Shown here: positions 34,085 to 44,700 of the stretch, piece by piece | Position numbering within the stretch: the stretch's first letter is position 1 | How the letters are laid out: each line of letters begins with the position of its first letter | The notes under the pieces: model-generated | Database searches by the model: none | The model's input: only the letters and a program-made list of their open reading frames with translations | What the model was told of the DNA's origin: nothing | Source of the DNA: Paenibacillus hamazuiensis | GTDB lineage: Bacteria > Bacillota > Bacilli > Paenibacillales > NBRC-103111 | Length of the DNA: 64,000 nucleotides | Assembly: GCF_023276405.1 (NCBI RefSeq) | Contig: NZ_JALRMO010000001.1 | Location: 806,001 to 870,000, forward strand | Reading direction: 5' to 3' | Position numbers and translations under genes: made by a program

Positions 34085-34891
34085 ATGAAATTTTTGCTTA
34101 AAGCATGGTGCATATTGAGCCTGGCCTTCCTGATGATGATGGGCGGAGGCGTTTCGGCGGAACAAGCGGCGAACGAAAACGGCGTTTCCGCGGAAACGCC
34201 CGCGGAGATTGCGGCAGAAGGGAGCAATCCGGTCATGAAGCGGATCGAAAACGCCAAAGTCGTCGCTTTCGGCGACAGCATCACGCGCCTCGGTTCTTTC
34301 AAGGAGAGTGAGAAGGAGAAGACGCCTTCTCCCAAAAAGACCTATTGGCTCGACACGCTGGCGAAAAAGTACAGCTGGAACCTCGTCAATTCCGGCGTCA
34401 ACGGCAGCACGACGACCCATGGGCTCAAGAGGCTGCAAAAAGACGTACTGGACCACAAACCCGATATTGTGCTGATCGGCTTCGGCATGAACGACCATGT
34501 GATGAGAAAAAAGAATGAGCCCGCCGTCAAACTGGAACAGTTTGAAACAAATTTGACGACGATGGTGGAGAAAATAAGGGCGATCGGAGCGGAGCCTATC
34601 TTCATCACCACCAACTATATCGACGAAGAGAAGTATTATAAAAGGCACGATCCGGCGTTTTACGAGGATGTGGAAGGCGCGCAGGCTTGGCTCGACCAAT
34701 ATATCGGCGTCATGCGCAAGCTCGGCGAAGAGCTGAAGGTCGGCGTCGCCGACGTCAGGGCGGAATGCGACAACTTTGACCTGAGCAAATTTACGACGGA
34801 CGGGGTTCACCCGAACAACGCCGGTCAATCCGTTTATATCAAGGCGGTCGGCGATTTCCTGGAAACGCTGCGAAGCGGCGAACCGCAGTAA
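34085..34891 (+). CDS. Secreted SGNH/GDSL hydrolase
   Basis: 268 residues with a signal peptide (WCILSLAFLMMMGGGVSA). SGNH blocks are block I VVAFGDSITRLG with the nucleophile Ser, block II Gly/Asn in NSGVNGSTT, block III GFGMND, and block V DGVHPNNAGQ with the catalytic Asp and His. The family removes acyl or acetyl groups from glycans or lipids, so deacetylation of the locus substrate is plausible. Another ATG at 34076 overlaps the stop of the upstream gene, but the AAAGGA at 34069-34074 is better spaced for 34085. Either way the two genes are translationally close. Confidence 0.9.
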   Translation: MKFLLKAWCILSLAFLMMMGGGVSAEQAANENGVSAETPAEIAAEGSNPVMKRIENAKVVAFGDSITRLGSFKESEKEKTPSPKKTYWLDTLAKKYSWNLVNSGVNGSTTTHGLKRLQKDVLDHKPDIVLIGFGMNDHVMRKKNEPAVKLEQFETNLTTMVEKIRAIGAEPIFITTNYIDEEKYYKRHDPAFYEDVEGAQAWLDQYIGVMRKLGEELKVGVADVRAECDNFDLSKFTTDGVHPNNAGQSVYIKAVGDFLETLRSGEPQ

Positions 34892-34936
34892 AGCCGGAAA
34901 AGCGGCGCGGAGGGGATGACAAGAGGAGGGCAATGA

Positions 34937-37900
34937 ATGAAAAAAATGATCGTCGTATGGATGTTGGCCGCCCTCGTTTCCTTGCTGCTGGCCGCCACCG
35001 CCCTGGCGAAGGAGACGGATAAGCCGGACCTGGAGGAGCAGTTCGCCGTACTGAAGCAGAAAGGCATCTTCGAAGGGTACGCGGACGGTACGAGCGGCCT
35101 TGACCGGGAAATGACCCGGGCGGAGTTCGCCGCCGTGCTCGTCCGGCTGCTGAAGCTGGAAACAAAGAACGGGGAAGCTTCATACGCCGACACACGCAAT
35201 CATTGGGCGCACGAGCTCGGTTACATCGAAGCTGTCACTGCGGCGAAGCTGATGGAAGGTATAGACCCGGATTCGTTCGATCCGGACGGCAAGGTGACGC
35301 TGGAGCAGCTTGCCGTCATCATGGCGCGGGCGCTTCGGTTGCCGGAATCGAAGATCGCCGTACCCGGCAAGGTGTCCTCCTGGGCCAAAAGCTATACGGC
35401 CGCCGCCATCAAGGCGGGCCTGGTCGGCGCCTTCCCGGACTACCGGGTGCCGGCGAAGCGGGCGGAGCTAGTTGCCGCGTCCTATACGGTGGACGGCAAA
35501 CTCGCTGCCGAGCCCGACAGCGGCAGCTTCACGATCGCGCAGTTTAAGGCGACCGGCGCCAGAACGCTGACCGTGCAGTTGAACAAGCCGGCGGACACGG
35601 AGTTGGCTGAGCTTTTGATCGAGCGGAGCGGGGCCGAGGTGAAAGGAACCGTGAAATGGTCCAAAGACCGCAAGACGGCGACCGTCACCTTCGATTCCGC
35701 ATTGCCCGAAGGCAAGATCTCCGTATCGCTGGAATATCTTGGACTGGGCATCACGGACAAGATCACCGCGGAAACGACGGTAGAGAAGGAGAAGCTGGCC
35801 AGCCTGGAGTTTACGACGGAATCCGACATGGTTGCGCAGGCGAACGGGGTCGAGGTCGAATTTAAGGCGGCGAATCAGTATGGCGAGCCGATGCCGATGC
35901 CGGCAAGCTATTTTACGATCAAAGCGGACAACGTCAATTATCGGCCCGCTTCCGGCAAACAGGCGGTCAAGCTGGATTTGCGGGAAGTGCCGAAATATAC
36001 CAGGTTCTCGGTATGGATTATCGATGAAGCGAGCAATATGAGCATCAACAAAACGTTTACGGTCGGCGATATCCCTTACGTTTATAAACTGGAGCCCGGC
36101 AAGCTTATATTCAGCGGGAAAGACAAGCAACTGCAAAGCGGCAAAACGGCTTATTTGCAGGTGAACGCATTCGATCAGTACGGGATGCGGGTGACGGAAA
36201 TCGGGGAAACGATGGATTACGGCCTGAATACCGGCTACGGCATTCATGCTGCGTCGTCCGATTCCTCGGCGGTCTTGCTGGACAAAAATCCTTGGTTCGA
36301 TTATGACGACGATGGCGTGCCCGAGCTTAAAATGACGGCCGATTCCTCCGTAAGCGGCACGAAGGAAGTGGAGCTCAAGTTGTTTGCGCTTGTCTCCGGA
36401 CAGACCGCAGCGGTCAAAGTTCCGGTTGCCGGAACGGATGTGCCCGATTCCGTCGAATTCGATGCGTTTAACGATGCGATCGCCGCCGGAGATACCGATG
36501 TCGCGATTCCGATCATCGTGAAGGATGCCCAAGGGAACAAGCTGACGACGGATCAAATCGCCCGGTATGCGGACGAACACAACGGCTTTCACGTGCGCGA
36601 AACGCTCGGCAACCTGGGCAAAGTCGATATCGCCGTCTTGGGCAAATACCGCGGCATGCTGCTCATTTCCGGTCCGGTTACCGGCAAAGCGAGCGGAACT
36701 ATCGAAATCACCGTTCGGGAAACCGGGAAGTCCGCCAAGCTGAACATCACTACGGAACGCGAAGAGCGGTATCCCGCCACCATCGATGTCAGCGGCGATA
36801 TTGCTCCCAAGTTTTTGAACGGGGCGCAAGGCACCATCAAATTCCTTATCAAAGACCAGTACGGGGCGCTCGTCAAAAGGGACGACCGATACATTTCCGT
36901 CCTCGCGCAGCGCGACGATCCGGGCAAAGTGAGAGCGGACGCGGGCTATAAGCTGTTTGCCGTTTTGGAAAACATCGGGGACGTATCGGGCAACGGGGCG
37001 CTGTATCCGATCAGCGGAGGCGTTAACGGCGGGCTCAAAGACCCGTTCAATACGGTGAAAGCGGCGAATCCGACACCTCCGGGGACGAGGGAGAAAATCA
37101 CGGTCGACCAAAACTACACCGACACATCCAAAAACAACATTCAAGGCATCAATTTTGAAAACGTGAACGACTACGAGCTGAAATTTGAGGCCGACGGCGC
37201 GAAGACGGGGACTTACAGGCTGCTCCTGCAAATCGCCAAAGTGACGACCGGTGCCGGCGGAGCTATCGAAGCGCGCATCGTCGGCGAGACGAGCCGGGTC
37301 GTCAAGGTGATAGACGGCGACGAATCGATCGATTACAAGGTGAAAATACGCTATTCGAAAAACAACACGATGTTCGGTGTCGTCAGCGCGTACAAGTATG
37401 GCGATATCAAAGACAGCTCGGTTACGCCGACGCCGGAAGGCATTTTGGCCGACCGGCGCCTGATCGCCCACGATATATGGATCACGGGCAAAGACGCGGG
37501 CGGCGAAGAAGTCGAAGTACCCCAGTCGATGATCAACGCGCTTCCCGGAAGGTTCATCAGCTCCAATACCACGGTCGTATCCGCCGTGTATTACAACATC
37601 GGGACAGCCGCCAAACCGAACTACAAATATTACCTGGTCGGCAATAACGAGGGCAAGACGACCGTGACCTTATATTTTGAAACGCCCAAGGGGATGAAAT
37701 CGGTGCAGATGCCCGTTACCGTCAAACCGGAAATTCCGCAGGCGGATCTCATGAAAGCGGACAGAACGCGCGCCGAGATCGGCTACAAGGAACTGAACGG
37801 CTTAACGGCGTGGGACGGTAAGCTGATGCAAAAAATATTGTTCCGCGACCATTACGGCTCGGAATACACGCAGGGCACCGCCGGCGATATTTTGAAATAC

Positions 37901-38098
37901 AACGCAGTGCTGCAAGTCGGCTTTTACATCCGCAACGTGCAGTATAAGGGCAAGTCGACGGGACAGGATACGGTGAGCGTGGATCCGCAGACCGGCGTGA
38001 TTACCTATACGGGTACAAATGGCGATATTGCCGCATTCACGCTTTCGGCCATGGCGCCTAACGGTAAATCCGCGGAGATCGTGGTCAGCTTGAAATAA
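34937..38098 (+). CDS. SLH-domain surface protein with beta-sandwich repeats
   Basis: 1053 residues. A signal peptide (SLLLAATALA-KE) is followed by three N-terminal SLH repeats (about 33-72 FEGYADGTSGLDREMTRAEF, about 82-134 YADTRNHWAHELGYIEAV, about 140-182 with SSWAKSYTAAAIKAGLV). The remaining 870 residues are Ig-like/beta-sandwich modules without a recognised catalytic domain, including an Asp-rich calcium-like loop (DYDDDGVPEL). The domain order (SLH first, then a long beta region) is that of S-layer-like structural proteins. It may form the scaffold on which the neighbouring surface proteins sit. GAGGAGG lies 10 bases upstream of the ATG. Confidence 0.88.
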   Translation: MKKMIVVWMLAALVSLLLAATALAKETDKPDLEEQFAVLKQKGIFEGYADGTSGLDREMTRAEFAAVLVRLLKLETKNGEASYADTRNHWAHELGYIEAVTAAKLMEGIDPDSFDPDGKVTLEQLAVIMARALRLPESKIAVPGKVSSWAKSYTAAAIKAGLVGAFPDYRVPAKRAELVAASYTVDGKLAAEPDSGSFTIAQFKATGARTLTVQLNKPADTELAELLIERSGAEVKGTVKWSKDRKTATVTFDSALPEGKISVSLEYLGLGITDKITAETTVEKEKLASLEFTTESDMVAQANGVEVEFKAANQYGEPMPMPASYFTIKADNVNYRPASGKQAVKLDLREVPKYTRFSVWIIDEASNMSINKTFTVGDIPYVYKLEPGKLIFSGKDKQLQSGKTAYLQVNAFDQYGMRVTEIGETMDYGLNTGYGIHAASSDSSAVLLDKNPWFDYDDDGVPELKMTADSSVSGTKEVELKLFALVSGQTAAVKVPVAGTDVPDSVEFDAFNDAIAAGDTDVAIPIIVKDAQGNKLTTDQIARYADEHNGFHVRETLGNLGKVDIAVLGKYRGMLLISGPVTGKASGTIEITVRETGKSAKLNITTEREERYPATIDVSGDIAPKFLNGAQGTIKFLIKDQYGALVKRDDRYISVLAQRDDPGKVRADAGYKLFAVLENIGDVSGNGALYPISGGVNGGLKDPFNTVKAANPTPPGTREKITVDQNYTDTSKNNIQGINFENVNDYELKFEADGAKTGTYRLLLQIAKVTTGAGGAIEARIVGETSRVVKVIDGDESIDYKVKIRYSKNNTMFGVVSAYKYGDIKDSSVTPTPEGILADRRLIAHDIWITGKDAGGEEVEVPQSMINALPGRFISSNTTVVSAVYYNIGTAAKPNYKYYLVGNNEGKTTVTLYFETPKGMKSVQMPVTVKPEIPQADLMKADRTRAEIGYKELNGLTAWDGKLMQKILFRDHYGSEYTQGTAGDILKYNAVLQVGFYIRNVQYKGKSTGQDTVSVDPQTGVITYTGTNGDIAAFTLSAMAPNGKSAEIVVSLK

Positions 38099-38144
38099 GG
38101 CGGCTGGGCTTCGGCACTAATACTAAATCATGGAGGACGGGACG

Positions 38145-41100
38145 ATGTATTTTTTTACGGAGGAAAAATTGGCGCTGCGGATTCGGGAGCTGGCCGGCTA
38201 CAGGTACAGGGATGCGGTCAAAATCGAAGCTTTCCGGTTTCAGCTTGACGAGAAAGGCGAGATCGGGGCGTATCCTCCTGAAGGCGGAACGTGGGTGGAA
38301 ATGCGCGTCGGCGATCGCTGGACGGGTCACGACGTATATGCGTGGCTAACGGCGGATGTGCCGATTCCCGTCGAGTGGAAGGGGAGGCCGATCGTCGGCT
38401 TGTTCGATTTCAGCGCTCCGGGCGCCGGAACGGGCGGAGGGACGGCGTTCGAGTCGCTGCTTTACGTGAACGGCTCGCCCTACCACGGAGTGGATGCCAA
38501 CCATCAGGAGGTGTTTCTGCCGGAGGATGCCGCAGGGACCGCGCTGTCGCTTAAATTCCGCACCTGGTCCGGCATGGGAGGCGGCCCCGGCAAACCCCGC
38601 GAGTGCGAGCTGAAGCGGGCCGAGGTCGCATGGCTGGACGAAGCGGCGGACGATCTGTATTATACCGGATGGGCGATCGTGGAAACGGTCAAGGAAATGG
38701 ACGGCGGGAGTGCGGAACGCCATGCGCTGCTGCAGGCTTTGAATCAGGCTATGAACCTGGTGGACTGGTCTTATCCGGGCTCCTCTGCTTTTTACGAATC
38801 GGTCTTTGAGGCGCGGGCCGCGCTTCGTGCGGAGCTGGGCAAGATGGAGAAGCATCATCCGGTGACCTTGCACTGCGTCGGCCATACGCATATCGATGTG
38901 GCATGGCTTTGGCAGCTCAAGCATACGAGGGAAAAAGCGGCCCGCTCGTTCTCCACCGTCCTGCGGCTGATGGAGAAGTACCCGGAATATATGTTTTTGC
39001 AGTCCCAACCGCAGCTGTACGATTACATCAAGAAGGATTACCCGGAGATTTATGAGCAAATCCGGGCGAGAGTCAAGGAAGGACGCTGGGAAGCGTCCGG
39101 AGGAATGTGGCTGGAAGCGGACTGCAACGTGCCTTCCGGCGAATCGCTCGTCCGCCAAATCCTGCTCGGCACCCGGTTTTTGAAGGAAGAGTTCGGGGTA
39201 GAGTGCACATACCTGTGGCTGCCCGACGTGTTCGGATACAGCTGGGCGCTGCCGCAAATTTTGAAAAAATCCGGCATCCCGACGTTTATGACGACCAAGA
39301 TCAGCTGGAACCAGTACAACCAGATGCCGCACGATACGTTTATTTGGAAGGGCATCGACGGCTCGGAGGTGCTCGCCCACTTTATAACGACGCCACGGCC
39401 GGGGCAAAAGGATGTGAAGCGCCATGGCTACAACGGCGTGCTGAGGGCGGAGACCGCCCTCGGGCTGTGGGACCGCTACCGCGACAAAGGCTTGAACAAG
39501 GAGCTGCTCATGTCCTACGGTTATGGCGACGGCGGGGGAGGGGCGAACCGGGAAATGCTGGAGCACCGCCGCCGTCTCGACGAGCTGCCGGGAATGCCCC
39601 GTATGGTCATATCAAGAGCGGACCGTTTCTTTGAGAAATTACAGCGGACGGTGGCCGAGACCAAGGAGTATGTCCATACGTGGGACGGGGAGCTTTACCT
39701 GGAGTACCACCGCGGAACATTGACGAGCCAGGCGTACAACAAGCTGATGAACCGCAAGCTGGAGCTTTTGTACCGCGAAGCGGAGTTTCTGTGCACGCTG
39801 GACTGCCTGCTTGGAGCGGGCTGGAGCAGTTACCCGCAGAGAAAGCTGGAGGAAGGCTGGAAAATCGTGCTGAGAAACCAATTCCACGATATTATTCCGG
39901 GTTCGTCCATCAAGGAAGTATACGAGGACAGCCGCAAGGAATACGAGGAGGCGGAGAGCATCGGCGCCGGCGTCTGGAAGGCAGCGGCCGAAGCGATAGC
40001 GAGCGGTGGGCCGGGCAGCCAGGCTGTGGCCGGAGGAACGGCCGAAACGTTGACCGTATTCAACTCGGCAAACTGGCGGCGCAAAGATTTGCTTAAGGTT
40101 CCCCTAACTCAGGGACGGGAAGAGGGCGTTTGGGTTGGCGGGAACGGTCATGAGCTGCCGGCGCAGCGCAGCAGCGGCTTTTGGCTGGTGGAGACGCCTG
40201 AGCTTCCTTCGATGGGCTGCGGGGAGATCCGCTTCAGGCCGGCCGCGGCATCGGCGCAGTCCGGGCAAGCGCAGGCGGTTCCTTTTACCGCCCATGCGAC
40301 CGGATTATCGACACCGCATTATGTTATGGAGTGGAACGTCCATGGGCATCTGACTCGCGTATTCGACAAGAGCGCCGGGCGGGAGGTACTGGCCCAGGGC
40401 GCTTGCGGCAACGTGCTGCAGGTGTTTGAGGATAAGCCGCTGATGCATGACGCCTGGGACATCGATTTGTTTTATCAGGAGAAGATGCGCGTAATCGACG
40501 GGATTCGGCGCGTTGAAGTAAAGGAGCTCGGCCCGCTCCGGGCCGTCGTGCAGTTTGAGTGGACATTTGGCAAATCCGCGATATTCCAAAATATGGTTCT
40601 TTATGCCGAGAGCCGAAGAATCGACTTTGAGACGAAGGTGGTCTGGCGCGAGCGCCAGCAACTGCTGAAGGTGGCGTTTCCGGTCGAGGTGCGCGCCACC
40701 GAAGCGACCTATGATATTCAATTCGGCAATGTGAGGCGCCCGACGCACTGGAACACGAGCTGGGATCTCGCCAAGTTCGAAACGGCCGGCCACCAGTGGG
40801 CGGATTTGTCGGAGCACGGTTACGGCGTCAGTTTGCTCAACGACTGCAAATACGGCTACGACATCAAAGGGAATACGATGCGGCTGACGTTGATCAAATC
40901 GGCGATCCGTCCCGATCCGACGCAGGATCAGGGCGAGCATGCTTTTACTTATGCCCTGCTGCCGCACGCCGGCGGCTGGCTTGAGGGGAACACGGTTCGC
41001 GAGGCATGGCAGCTGAACAATCCGCTGACCTGTACGGCGGGCAAACCTGCGCTGGCGAAGCTTTGTCTGTTTGGCACAGACAACGAACATGTGCTGATCG

Positions 41101-41321
41101 ATGCCGTAAAAAAAGCCGAGGACGGCGATCGGGTCGTACTCCGCCTGCACGAATTTGCCGGAGGGCGCGGTATGGTGGAAATAGCAAGCGGCCTTCCGAT
41201 ACGTTCGTGGCAGGAATGCGATTTATTGGAGCGGCCGGTCGGGGAACGGCATACGGTGCCGACGCTTCGCTTCCCGATCGCTCCTTACGAGATCAAGACG
41301 TTCCTGATCGAAATGGGATGA
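38145..41321 (+). CDS. Alpha-mannosidase, glycoside hydrolase family 38
   Basis: 1058 residues from ATG 38145, which has GGAGGA 7 bases upstream; the ATG at 38130 lacks a site. No signal peptide, so cytoplasmic. The GH38 zinc site and nucleophile are intact: GHTHIDVAWLW (His247, His249, Asp251), then YLWLPDVFGYSWALPQI (Asp361, the expected nucleophile), with a downstream GDGGGG loop and conserved FHDIIPGSSI. The C-terminal beta domains are complete. It would remove terminal alpha-mannose from imported oligosaccharides. As the last gene of the plus-strand locus it is the best clue that the target glycan contains alpha-mannose. Confidence 0.93.
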   Translation: MYFFTEEKLALRIRELAGYRYRDAVKIEAFRFQLDEKGEIGAYPPEGGTWVEMRVGDRWTGHDVYAWLTADVPIPVEWKGRPIVGLFDFSAPGAGTGGGTAFESLLYVNGSPYHGVDANHQEVFLPEDAAGTALSLKFRTWSGMGGGPGKPRECELKRAEVAWLDEAADDLYYTGWAIVETVKEMDGGSAERHALLQALNQAMNLVDWSYPGSSAFYESVFEARAALRAELGKMEKHHPVTLHCVGHTHIDVAWLWQLKHTREKAARSFSTVLRLMEKYPEYMFLQSQPQLYDYIKKDYPEIYEQIRARVKEGRWEASGGMWLEADCNVPSGESLVRQILLGTRFLKEEFGVECTYLWLPDVFGYSWALPQILKKSGIPTFMTTKISWNQYNQMPHDTFIWKGIDGSEVLAHFITTPRPGQKDVKRHGYNGVLRAETALGLWDRYRDKGLNKELLMSYGYGDGGGGANREMLEHRRRLDELPGMPRMVISRADRFFEKLQRTVAETKEYVHTWDGELYLEYHRGTLTSQAYNKLMNRKLELLYREAEFLCTLDCLLGAGWSSYPQRKLEEGWKIVLRNQFHDIIPGSSIKEVYEDSRKEYEEAESIGAGVWKAAAEAIASGGPGSQAVAGGTAETLTVFNSANWRRKDLLKVPLTQGREEGVWVGGNGHELPAQRSSGFWLVETPELPSMGCGEIRFRPAAASAQSGQAQAVPFTAHATGLSTPHYVMEWNVHGHLTRVFDKSAGREVLAQGACGNVLQVFEDKPLMHDAWDIDLFYQEKMRVIDGIRRVEVKELGPLRAVVQFEWTFGKSAIFQNMVLYAESRRIDFETKVVWRERQQLLKVAFPVEVRATEATYDIQFGNVRRPTHWNTSWDLAKFETAGHQWADLSEHGYGVSLLNDCKYGYDIKGNTMRLTLIKSAIRPDPTQDQGEHAFTYALLPHAGGWLEGNTVREAWQLNNPLTCTAGKPALAKLCLFGTDNEHVLIDAVKKAEDGDRVVLRLHEFAGGRGMVEIASGLPIRSWQECDLLERPVGERHTVPTLRFPIAPYEIKTFLIEMG

Positions 41322-41359
41322 CAGGCACGGATAATTTACACAGGATGACATATCCGGGG

Positions 41360-41388
41360 TTGACATTAATTTGAAATTGGTGTAAAAA
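41360..41388 (+). promoter_or_regulatory. ileS promoter
   Basis: TTGACA (41360-41365), 17 bp, TAAAAA (41383-41388), directly upstream of the T-box leader. Confidence 0.6.
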
Positions 41389-41394
41389 TGGAGT

Positions 41395-41684
41395 TAACTT
41401 CATCGACTGAATAAATTCGTTGACGAGAAAGAGTACGCCAAACCTCTTGATCCCCAGAGAGTCGGCCTAGAGCTGAAAGCCGACGTTCAAGACTTGACGG
41501 AAAATCCTCTCCGAGAAGGAAAGCTGAAGCTTGCAGTAAGCTGACCCGGGATCCCGCCGTTAGAAGGGGCGCGTATGATGGTACGTAGTATGAGGTGCCG
41601 CAGGATCTTATTTGGACGATCCATTGCGGAACAAGGGTGGTATCGCGAGATGAAATCTCGTCCCTTACGGGGCGGGATTTTTTT
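41395..41684 (+). ncRNA. T-box leader (isoleucine specifier)
   Basis: The T-box core AAGGGTGGTATCGCG lies at 41633-41647 and is followed by a terminator stem (41655-41664 with 41669-41678, two G-U pairs) and seven T residues. Stem I elements include GAGAGTCGGCC/GGCCGAC-like pairing near 41456-41485. A specifier ATC (Ile) at 41504-41506 follows GAAA, the same context as TAC in the tyrS leader. Uncharged tRNA-Ile would stabilise the antiterminator. Confidence 0.9.
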
Positions 41685-41720
41685 GTTTTTCTCAATCTTG
41701 AACGAGGAAGGATGAAATGC

Positions 41721-44700
41721 ATGAACCAAGTCGATGTGAAAGAAAAAGCGAGAGCGCGGGAGCTGCGCGTGCTGGAGCAGTGGAGGCGGGACGATACGTT
41801 CCGCAAATCGATTGAACTTCGGGAAGGACGGCCGAACTTCGTCTTTTACGAAGGGCCCCCGACCGCGAACGGCAAACCGCATATCGGGCATGTGCTGGGG
41901 CGCGTCATCAAAGATTTCATCTGCCGCTACAAAACGATGTCGGGCTACCGCGTCGTGCGCAAAGCCGGATGGGATACGCATGGCTTGCCGGTCGAACTGG
42001 GCGTGGAGAAGCAGCTCGGCATCTCCGGCAAGCAGCAAATCGAGGAGTACGGCGTCGCCGAGTTTGTGGAGAAATGCCGGGCCAGCGTGTTCGAATACGA
42101 GGAGCTGTGGCGCGAACTGACGGAGGCCATCGGTTACTGGACGGATATGGAGCGCCCGTATGTGACGCTGTCGAACGACTATATCGAAAGCGTATGGCAC
42201 ATTTTGTCCGAAATCCATAAGAAAGATTTGCTGTACAAAGGCCACCGCGTCACCCCGTATTGTCCGAGCTGTCAGACGACGCTCAGCTCCCACGAGGTGG
42301 CGCAAGGCTACGAGGATGTCAAGGATTTGAGCGCGACGGTGAAGTTCAGAAGCAAGTCCGGCGAAGACATCTTTCTCGCCTGGACGACAACGCCTTGGAC
42401 GCTTCCGGCCAACGTGGCGCTGGCGGTGAACCCGGACATCGATTATGTCAAGGTACGGCATGACGGTGAAAATTACATTGTCGCGCAAAACTTGGCGGAG
42501 CGTCTGTTCGGAGAAGGCTGCGAGATCATATCCGCGCACAAGGGCCGCGAATTCGTGGGCACCGGCTATGAGCCGCCCTTCGGCTACGTCCGTGCGAGCA
42601 AAGGGCATATCGTCGTCGATGCCGATTACGTCAGCGATGCGAGCGGTACCGGCATTGTGCATATCGCCCCGGCCCACGGGGAGGACGACTACCGGACGGC
42701 GCGGCAGCACGGGCTCGATTTCGTCAACGTCGTGGACCCGGCGGGGCGTTATATGGAGCGGATCACCGATTTTGCCGGGCGCTTCGTCAAGGATTGCGAC
42801 GTCGATATCGTGAAAAGCTTGGCCGAGCGCGGCCTGCTGTTTTCCAAGGAGCGCTACGAGCACAGCTATCCGTTCTGCTGGCGCTGCAAGTCGCCGCTGC
42901 TTTACTATGCGATGGAAAGCTGGTTCATCCGGACGACGGCGGTCAAGGAGCAGCTCATCCGGAACAACGGCAAGATCGATTGGTATCCTTCCCATCTGCG
43001 CGAAGGGAGGTTCGGCAAGTTTCTCGAGGAGCTCGTCGACTGGAACATCAGCCGCAACCGCTATTGGGGTACGCCGCTGAACGTATGGACATGCGGCAGC
43101 TGCGGAAGCGAATTTGCGCCGGGAAGCCGGGCGCAGCTCAAGGAAAGATCCGTGCGGCCGCTCCCGGACAGCCTGGAGCTGCACAAGCCGTATGTGGATG
43201 AAGTAAAGCTGCGCTGCTCGTGCGGAGGTACGATGGAAAGGACGCCGGAAGTGATCGACGTCTGGTTCGACAGCGGTTCGATGCCGTTTGCGCAGTACCA
43301 TTATCCGTTCGAGAATAAGCGGCTGTTTGAGGAGCAATATCCCGCGGATATCATCTGCGAGGCCATCGACCAGACGCGCGGCTGGTTTTATGTGCTGCTG
43401 GCGGTGTCCACGCTGTACAACGGCAAAGCGCCATACAAGGCCGTCATTTCGACCGGACACGTGCTGGATGAGAACGGACAGAAGATGTCCAAGAGCAAGG
43501 GCAACGTTATCGATCCTTGGGACATCATCGAAGAGTTCGGTACGGACGCTCTCCGTTGGGCTTTATTGTCCGACAGCGCCCCGTGGAACAGCAAGCGGTT
43601 CTCCAAGCAGATCGTTGCCGAAGCCAAGTCGAAGGTGATCGATACGCTCCATAACGTCCATGCGTTTTATGCGCTTTATGCGTCGATCGACCGTTATGAT
43701 CCGGAGAGCTCGCACGCACAGCCGGCATCGCGGCCGAGTTCCCGCCAAGACGTCCCGAACGAGCTGGACCGGTGGATTTTGTCGAGGCTGAACAGCACCT
43801 TGCTTCAAATGGCGAAGGGGCTGGAGGCAAACGATTTTCTGAATCCGGCGAAGCACATGGAAACGTTTGTCGACGAGCTGAGCAACTGGTATATCCGCCG
43901 CTCCAGAGACCGGTTCTGGGGCAGCGGCATGACGGCGGATAAGCTGTCGGCCTATGGGACGCTGCGCGAGGTGCTGCTCACGGTAGCCCGGATGATGGCG
44001 CCTTATGCTCCGTTCATCGCCGAGGAGATCTACGGCAATCTTGGCGGCGAAGGAAGCGTGCATTTGACGGACTATCCGCAGGCGGATCCGGAGCTCATCG
44101 ATGAGTCGCTGGAGCGGGAGATGGCTGCGGTGCGGCAGCTTGTGGAGCTGGCGCGCAGCGTCCGCAGCGAAGCCGGCATCAAAACCCGGCAGCCGCTGTC
44201 GGAGCTGATCGTTTCGTCGGACAGAAGCTTTGACCTGGGCCGGTACGAAAGCATCGTCAAAGAGGAGATCAACGTCAAGGCGATCCGTGTGGAACAAGGC
44301 GACAGCGGCATCGTCAGGCACCTCCTGAAGCTAAACCTTAAGGCGGCGGGAAAAAAATACGGTCCCTTGGTCGGTCCTCTGCAGGATAATCTGAAGAAGC
44401 TGTCCGCTTCCGAAGCGAAAAGAGCCATCGAAGACGGCTTCCTGAACGTTAGCGCGGGCGGGGAGACGCTGCGAGTCGCACTCGACGAGCTGCTTGTGGA
44501 GAAGCAGGCGAAGGAAGGATACGCCGCCGCCTCCGGATACGGAATGACCGTCGCATTAAACACGGTGCTTACCGGGGAGCTCGTGGAGGAAGGTTTTGTC
44601 CGCGAAGTCGTAAGGGCCGTACAAGACTTTCGCAAGAAGCTGGGACTGCCGATCGAGCGGCGCGTACATCTAGTTTTGGATGCGGATCCGCGGCTGAGGC

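Noticed and set aside
35468-37471. A 667-codon minus-strand frame
   Set aside because: Antisense to the SLH protein; no start signal and low-complexity Arg/Val/Asp composition.
41487-43460. A 657-codon minus-strand frame across the T-box and ileS
   Set aside because: It crosses a terminator and T-box on the other strand and is antisense to a clear synthetase gene.
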